Part shown: piece by piece, positions 60,443-64,000 of the stretch
Layout: every line of letters begins with the position of its first letter
Position numbering within the stretch: the stretch's first letter is position 1
Notes under the pieces: model-generated
What the model was told of the DNA's origin: nothing
Database searches by the model: none
What the model saw: the letters and a program-made list of their open reading frames with translations, nothing else
NCBI RefSeq assembly: GCF_902859735.1
Contig: NZ_CADIJY010000002.1
Location: 558,001 to 622,000, forward strand
Direction of reading: 5' to 3'
DNA: 64,000 bases
From: Achromobacter aegrifaciens
Lineage (GTDB): Bacteria > Pseudomonadota > Gammaproteobacteria > Burkholderiales > Burkholderiaceae_B
Made by a program: the position numbers and the translations under genes

Positions 60443-61264
60443 CTACCAGGGAAAGTCGATCAGATCGCCATAAAGGCTGCGCAGCTTGGCCTTCACTTCG
60501 GCCGAGTTCTGGTAGATCGAGATGAACTTCAACAGGCGCGGGTCCTGCGCGCCGGCCGGCGTGGCCACCCAGCGGATGGCATAGCGCCGCACATTGGCCG
60601 GATCGGTGTTGTCAAAGGCCAGGCCGTCCTTCTCGTTCAAGCCGGCCTGCTTGGCGAAGGTGGTGTACGTGACGGACGCGGTCACGTCGTCGAACGTGCG
60701 CGCCGACTGCGAGCCTTCGATCTGCACGAACTTCAGTTTCCTGGGATTGGACACCACGTCTTCCAGCGCGGCCTGGTGCGCCACGCCGGGCTTGAGTTTG
60801 ATCAGGCCGATGGATTCCAGCAGCAACAGCGCCCGGCCCGTGTTGACCGGGTCGTTCGGCACCGCGATGGTCGCGCCGTCAGGCACGGCGTCGCCCTTCT
60901 TCAGCTTTTTGGAAAACAGGCCGATGGTGGTGGAATAGCCGTAGGCGATGGGCTTCAAGTCCGCGCCGCGGCGCTGGTTGAAGAGCTCCAGGAAGGGTTC
61001 ATGCTGGAAGAAGTTCGCGTCCACCGAGCCATCGGCGACCGCGATGTTGGGCAGCACCCAATCGTTGAACTCCACCAGCTTGACCTCCAGACCCTCTTTC
61101 CTGGCCTGGGCGATGGCGATCTCGGTGGCGGCATTGGCCACGCTGGGGATCACGCCGATGCGCAGCGGCTTGTCCTGCGCCATGGCGGCGGAGGCGCAGG
61201 CCAGCGCCAACCCGGCCGCGGCCGCGCAGCGGGTGAATTTCAGTAGCAGTTTGTGCAACAACAT
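60443..61264 (-). CDS. metQ: MetQ/NlpA-family ABC substrate-binding protein
   Basis: 273 aa. Signal peptide [20 protein letters not shown] with SPase I-like cleavage near AMA-QD; there is no clear lipobox, unlike classic NlpA. Family motifs: [88 protein letters not shown]. Usually binds methionine; here the ligand may be another compound. No MetN or MetI gene is in the window. The start is 61264 or 61273. Confidence 0.85.
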   Translation of the reverse strand: MLLHKLLLKFTRCAAAAGLALACASAAMAQDKPLRIGVIPSVANAATEIAIAQARKEGLEVKLVEFNDWVLPNIAVADGSVDANFFQHEPFLELFNQRRGADLKPIAYGYSTTIGLFSKKLKKGDAVPDGATIAVPNDPVNTGRALLLLESIGLIKLKPGVAHQAALEDVVSNPRKLKFVQIEGSQSARTFDDVTASVTYTTFAKQAGLNEKDGLAFDNTDPANVRRYAIRWVATPAGAQDPRLLKFISIYQNSAEVKAKLRSLYGDLIDFPW

Positions 61265-61423
61265 GAGAACCATCCAGGTAGGAAAACAGGGCATCGCCCT
61301 GCGCAGCCGCTATTGTGCAGCAGCCCGCGGCGTCGCCCGGCAATGGCCTTTGTCACGCAATGGCAATGCCGCGGACCGGATTGCGGCGCTAAGATGGCTG
61401 CAGTACCTCCTCGGGAGACGCTC

Positions 61424-62659
61424 ATGAGCGCGGTATTGAACAATCAGCCCGGCGCACCGTCCGCCGCCAGCCACCGCGACCGCGTCGAAGACCAGCTCGG
61501 CGCGCATAACTACCACCCCCTGGATGTGGTCATCGCGCGCGGCAGCGGCGTCTGGCTTTACGACGTGGACGGCCGCAAGTACCTGGATTGCCTGTCGGCC
61601 TATTCCGCCGTCAACCAGGGGCACTGCCATCCTGCCATCCTGGCCGCGATGGCCGAGCAGGCGCAGAAGCTCACGCTGACCTCGCGCGCCTTCCGCCACG
61701 ACCAGATGGCGCCGTTCTATGAAGACCTGGCGCGCCTGACCGGAGCGCACAAGATCCTGCCTATGAACAGCGGCGCGGAAGCCGTGGAAACCGCCATCAA
61801 GGCCGTGCGCAAATGGGGCTACGAAGTGCGCGGCGTGCCGGAAAACCAGGCCGAGATCATCGTCTGCGCCAACAACTTCCATGGCCGCACGCTGGGCATC
61901 GTGGGCTTCTCTACCGATCCCGACGCCTACGGCCACTATGGGCCGTTCGCGCCGGGGTTCAAGATCGTTCCCTTCGGCGATTACGACGCCTTCGACGCCG
62001 CCATCACGCCCAACACCGTGGCATTTTTGGTGGAACCGATACAGGGCGAAGCCGGCGTGGTCCTGCCGCCTGCGGGCTATTTCGCTCGGGTCCGCCAGCG
62101 CTGCACCGAACGCGGCATCACGCTGATCCTGGACGAGATCCAGACCGGCCTGGGCCGCACCGGCAAGCTGCTGGCCGAAGAGCACGAAGGCATCGAAGCC
62201 GACGTCACCCTGATCGGCAAGGCGCTGTCGGGCGGCTTCTACCCCGTGTCGGCGGTGCTGTCCAACGCCGACGTGCTAGGCGTGTTCCAGCCCGGCCAGC
62301 ACGGCAGCACCTTCGGCGGCAACCCGTTGGCCTGCGCCATCGCGCGCGCCGCGCTGCGCGTGCTGACCGAGGAAGGCATGATCGAAAACGCGGCCGCCAT
62401 GGGCGCCTACTTCCTGGATCGCCTGCGCACCCTGCCCGGCCCCGTGCGCGAAGTGCGCGGTCGCGGCCTGATGCTGGCCGTGGAGCTGGAGCCCGATGCC
62501 GGCGGCGCGCGCCTGTGGTGCGAACGCCTGCAGGCACGCGGGATGCTGGTCAAGGACACGCACGGCCACACGCTGCGCCTGTCGCCGCCCCTGATCGTGA
62601 CGCGCGAGCAGATCGACTGGGCCTGCGATCAATTGAGCGCGGTACTATCCGCCACTTGA
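61424..62659 (+). CDS. rocD: Ornithine--oxo-acid aminotransferase
   Basis: 411 aa class-III PLP aminotransferase: [95 protein letters not shown] Lys in [31 protein letters not shown]. Converts ornithine plus 2-oxoglutarate to glutamate semialdehyde. CGGGAGACG precedes the ATG at 61424. Its stop overlaps the arginase ATG (TGATG), so arginine breakdown to glutamate is encoded in one operon. Confidence 0.94.
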   Translation: MSAVLNNQPGAPSAASHRDRVEDQLGAHNYHPLDVVIARGSGVWLYDVDGRKYLDCLSAYSAVNQGHCHPAILAAMAEQAQKLTLTSRAFRHDQMAPFYEDLARLTGAHKILPMNSGAEAVETAIKAVRKWGYEVRGVPENQAEIIVCANNFHGRTLGIVGFSTDPDAYGHYGPFAPGFKIVPFGDYDAFDAAITPNTVAFLVEPIQGEAGVVLPPAGYFARVRQRCTERGITLILDEIQTGLGRTGKLLAEEHEGIEADVTLIGKALSGGFYPVSAVLSNADVLGVFQPGQHGSTFGGNPLACAIARAALRVLTEEGMIENAAAMGAYFLDRLRTLPGPVREVRGRGLMLAVELEPDAGGARLWCERLQARGMLVKDTHGHTLRLSPPLIVTREQIDWACDQLSAVLSAT

Positions 62660-63621
62660 TGCACCCTACCGGAGTCCGCGACTTGCAGAACACCGCCAAC
62701 CTGCCCCACCACATCACCCTGATCGGCGCGCCCACCGACATCGGCGCCGGCGCGCGCGGCGCGTCCATGGGGCCAGAAGCCCTGCGCGTGGCGGACCTGG
62801 GCCCGGTCATCGAGGCCCAGGGCTTCCAGGTGACCGACCGCGGCAACCTCTACGGCCCCGCCAATCCCTGGCTGCCGCCTACGGACGGCTACCGCCACCT
62901 GGACGAAGTCGCGGCATGGAACCGTGCAGTGCACGATGCCGTCTACGAGGAATTGAGCCAGGGCCGCTTGCCCATCCTGCTGGGCGGCGACCACTGCCTG
63001 GGCATAGGCTCGATCAGCGCGGTCGCGCGCCACTGCCGCGCAGCGGGCAAGAAGCTGCGCGTGCTGTGGCTGGACGCCCATGCCGACTTCAATACCAACG
63101 CGCTCACCCCCACGGGCAACATCCACGGCATGCCGGTGGCATGCCTGTGCGGTTACGGCCCGGCGCAGATCACGGGCCTGTCCGGCCAGACTCCCGACAT
63201 CGAGCCGGGCTGGGTGCGGCAGATCGGCATCCGTAGCGTGGACCAGGGCGAAAAACGCCTGGTGCATGAGGCCGGCCTGGAAGTCTTCGACATGCGCTAC
63301 CTCGACGAAATGGGCATGCGCGCCACCATGGAGGCGGCCTTGGCCGGGCTGGACGCCGACACGCACCTGCACGTGAGCTTCGACGTGGACTTCCTGGACC
63401 CGGAGATCGCCCCCGGCGTGGGCACCACCGTCCCCGGCGGCCCCACCTACCGCGAGGCCCAGCTATGCATGGAAATGATCGCCGATACCGGCCTCATGCG
63501 CTCGCTGGACGTGGTGGAACTGAACCCGGCCTTCGACGTGCGCAACAAGACCGCGGAACTGGCGGTGGACCTCATTGAAAGCCTGTTCGGCAAGTCGACC
63601 CTGATGCGCCGCGGTTCCTGA
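62659..63621 (+). CDS. rocF: Arginase
   Basis: 320 aa. Hydrolyses arginine to ornithine and urea with two Mn ions: LLGGDHCLGIGSI, LWLDAHADFNT, HVSFDVDFLDP, plus GAPTDIGAGARGASMGPEAL at the N-terminus and TVPGGPTYREAQL. Partner of RocD. I use the ATG at 62659, which overlaps the rocD stop, but a TTG at 62683 has CCGGAG 8 bases before and is an equally good candidate, giving a protein eight residues shorter. Confidence 0.93.
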   Translation: MHPTGVRDLQNTANLPHHITLIGAPTDIGAGARGASMGPEALRVADLGPVIEAQGFQVTDRGNLYGPANPWLPPTDGYRHLDEVAAWNRAVHDAVYEELSQGRLPILLGGDHCLGIGSISAVARHCRAAGKKLRVLWLDAHADFNTNALTPTGNIHGMPVACLCGYGPAQITGLSGQTPDIEPGWVRQIGIRSVDQGEKRLVHEAGLEVFDMRYLDEMGMRATMEAALAGLDADTHLHVSFDVDFLDPEIAPGVGTTVPGGPTYREAQLCMEMIADTGLMRSLDVVELNPAFDVRNKTAELAVDLIESLFGKSTLMRRGS

Positions 63622-63637
63622 GCCGCTTGCGCGGCCC

Positions 63638-64000
63638 CTAAGCTTCCCGGCCGAGACGGATCGCTTCCGCCGTCTCGCTCAACAAGCGCAGGTTCTCTGC
63701 GCGCCTCTCGGCAACGCGCGACGTGGGTCCCGCCATGCACAGCGCGTACCATTCGCCGCCCAGATCCAGCGCCACCGCCAGCCCGGTCAGGTCCGCCACG
63801 CTTTCGCCGGCGTTCTCGGCCCAGCCCCTGGCCGCCGTCCGCTCGATTTCATCCAGCAGCGCCTGGCGCGTGAGCAGCGTGCGATCCGTATAGCGTTCGT
63901 ACCCGACATCCTCCAGGATGCTCTCGCGCTCGGCCGACCCCAGCCGCGCAAGAATCGCCTTGGCCACGGCGCTGGTATGCAAAGGCCGCCGCACCCCGGG
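63638..64000 (-). CDS. IclR-family regulator, C-terminal part (cut by window end)
   Basis: The gene runs off the window; the visible 121 codons encode the C-terminal effector domain of an IclR-type regulator: RPLHTSAVAKAILARLGSAE, RQALLDEIERTAARGWAENA, ADLTGLAVALDLGGEWYALC, ENLRLLSETAEAIRLGREA. The HTH part lies beyond base 64000. Convergent with rocF, 16 bases between stops. Possible regulator of the arginase operon, though divergent promoters are absent. Confidence 0.85.
   Translation of the reverse strand, partial: PGVRRPLHTSAVAKAILARLGSAERESILEDVGYERYTDRTLLTRQALLDEIERTAARGWAENAGESVADLTGLAVALDLGGEWYALCMAGPTSRVAERRAENLRLLSETAEAIRLGREA

Noticed and set aside
1-64000. CRISPR arrays, insertion sequences, prophage or integrase genes
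   Set aside because: No regularly spaced repeats, transposase or phage gene motifs were seen; codon and base use are even across the window.

Overview
The window is high-GC (roughly two thirds G+C), densely coded, unspliced bacterial chromosome. Gene content points to a beta-proteobacterium of the Alcaligenaceae (Achromobacter/Bordetella type): Bug-family periplasmic binding proteins, a CYP116B-type self-sufficient P450, small DUF883/DUF3309/DUF4142 proteins, and many GTG/TTG starts. The family placement is an inference from gene families, not a database match. I see no rRNA, tRNA, IS element, prophage or CRISPR array.

Layout. 1-10.8 kb: a glycogen/trehalose operon, glgB (5' end outside the window)-glgX-treZ-malQ-treY, with 4-base stop/start overlaps between the last four genes and a hairpin after treY. 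10.9-16.6 kb: a Gln-rich peptide, an EAL protein, a FUSC-family membrane protein, a tandem universal stress protein behind an FNR-type box, and a 2-hydroxyacid dehydrogenase. 16.6-22.8 kb: an island of mostly small stress-type genes (DUF3309, a Pro-rich peptide, topoisomerase IB, a 21-Cys copper-storage-like protein, DUF883, an SDR, DUF4142, DUF378 and several unknown proteins). 22.8-30.1 kb: two sigma-54 enhancer-binding proteins, a sigma-54 gene and a large hybrid histidine kinase. 30-64 kb: ordinary accessory metabolism and regulation: DUF2325, MFS/LysR, DUF4139, a ferric-reductase-like oxidoreductase behind an FNR-type box, REC-EAL, DAHP synthase, a D-amino-acid dehydrogenase-like flavoprotein, a response regulator with a leader ORF next to a DnaA-box cluster, a CitE-like lyase, PbpG, an ABC-F ATPase, sulfatase/Bug/LysR, IclR/P450, psd, an FMN alpha-hydroxyacid dehydrogenase, a metallophosphoesterase, Lrp/MFS, a GGDEF protein, a MetQ-like protein, and rocD-rocF next to an IclR regulator cut by the window end.

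Main observation. Reading the intergenic regions by eye against the sigma-54 consensus TGGCAYRNNNNTTGCW shows a perfect match just upstream of the sigma-54 gene itself. Nine further matches (14 or 15 of 16 positions, all with GG-N10-GC spacing) lie 20-90 bases upstream of the small stress-type genes, three times as back-to-back divergent pairs. With the two enhancer-binding proteins and the kinase next door, this looks like a self-contained, positively autoregulated sigma-54 stress regulon encoded by one locus: an accessory RpoN, its activators and its targets. The promoter matches are seen directly; that these particular regulators act on them is inference.
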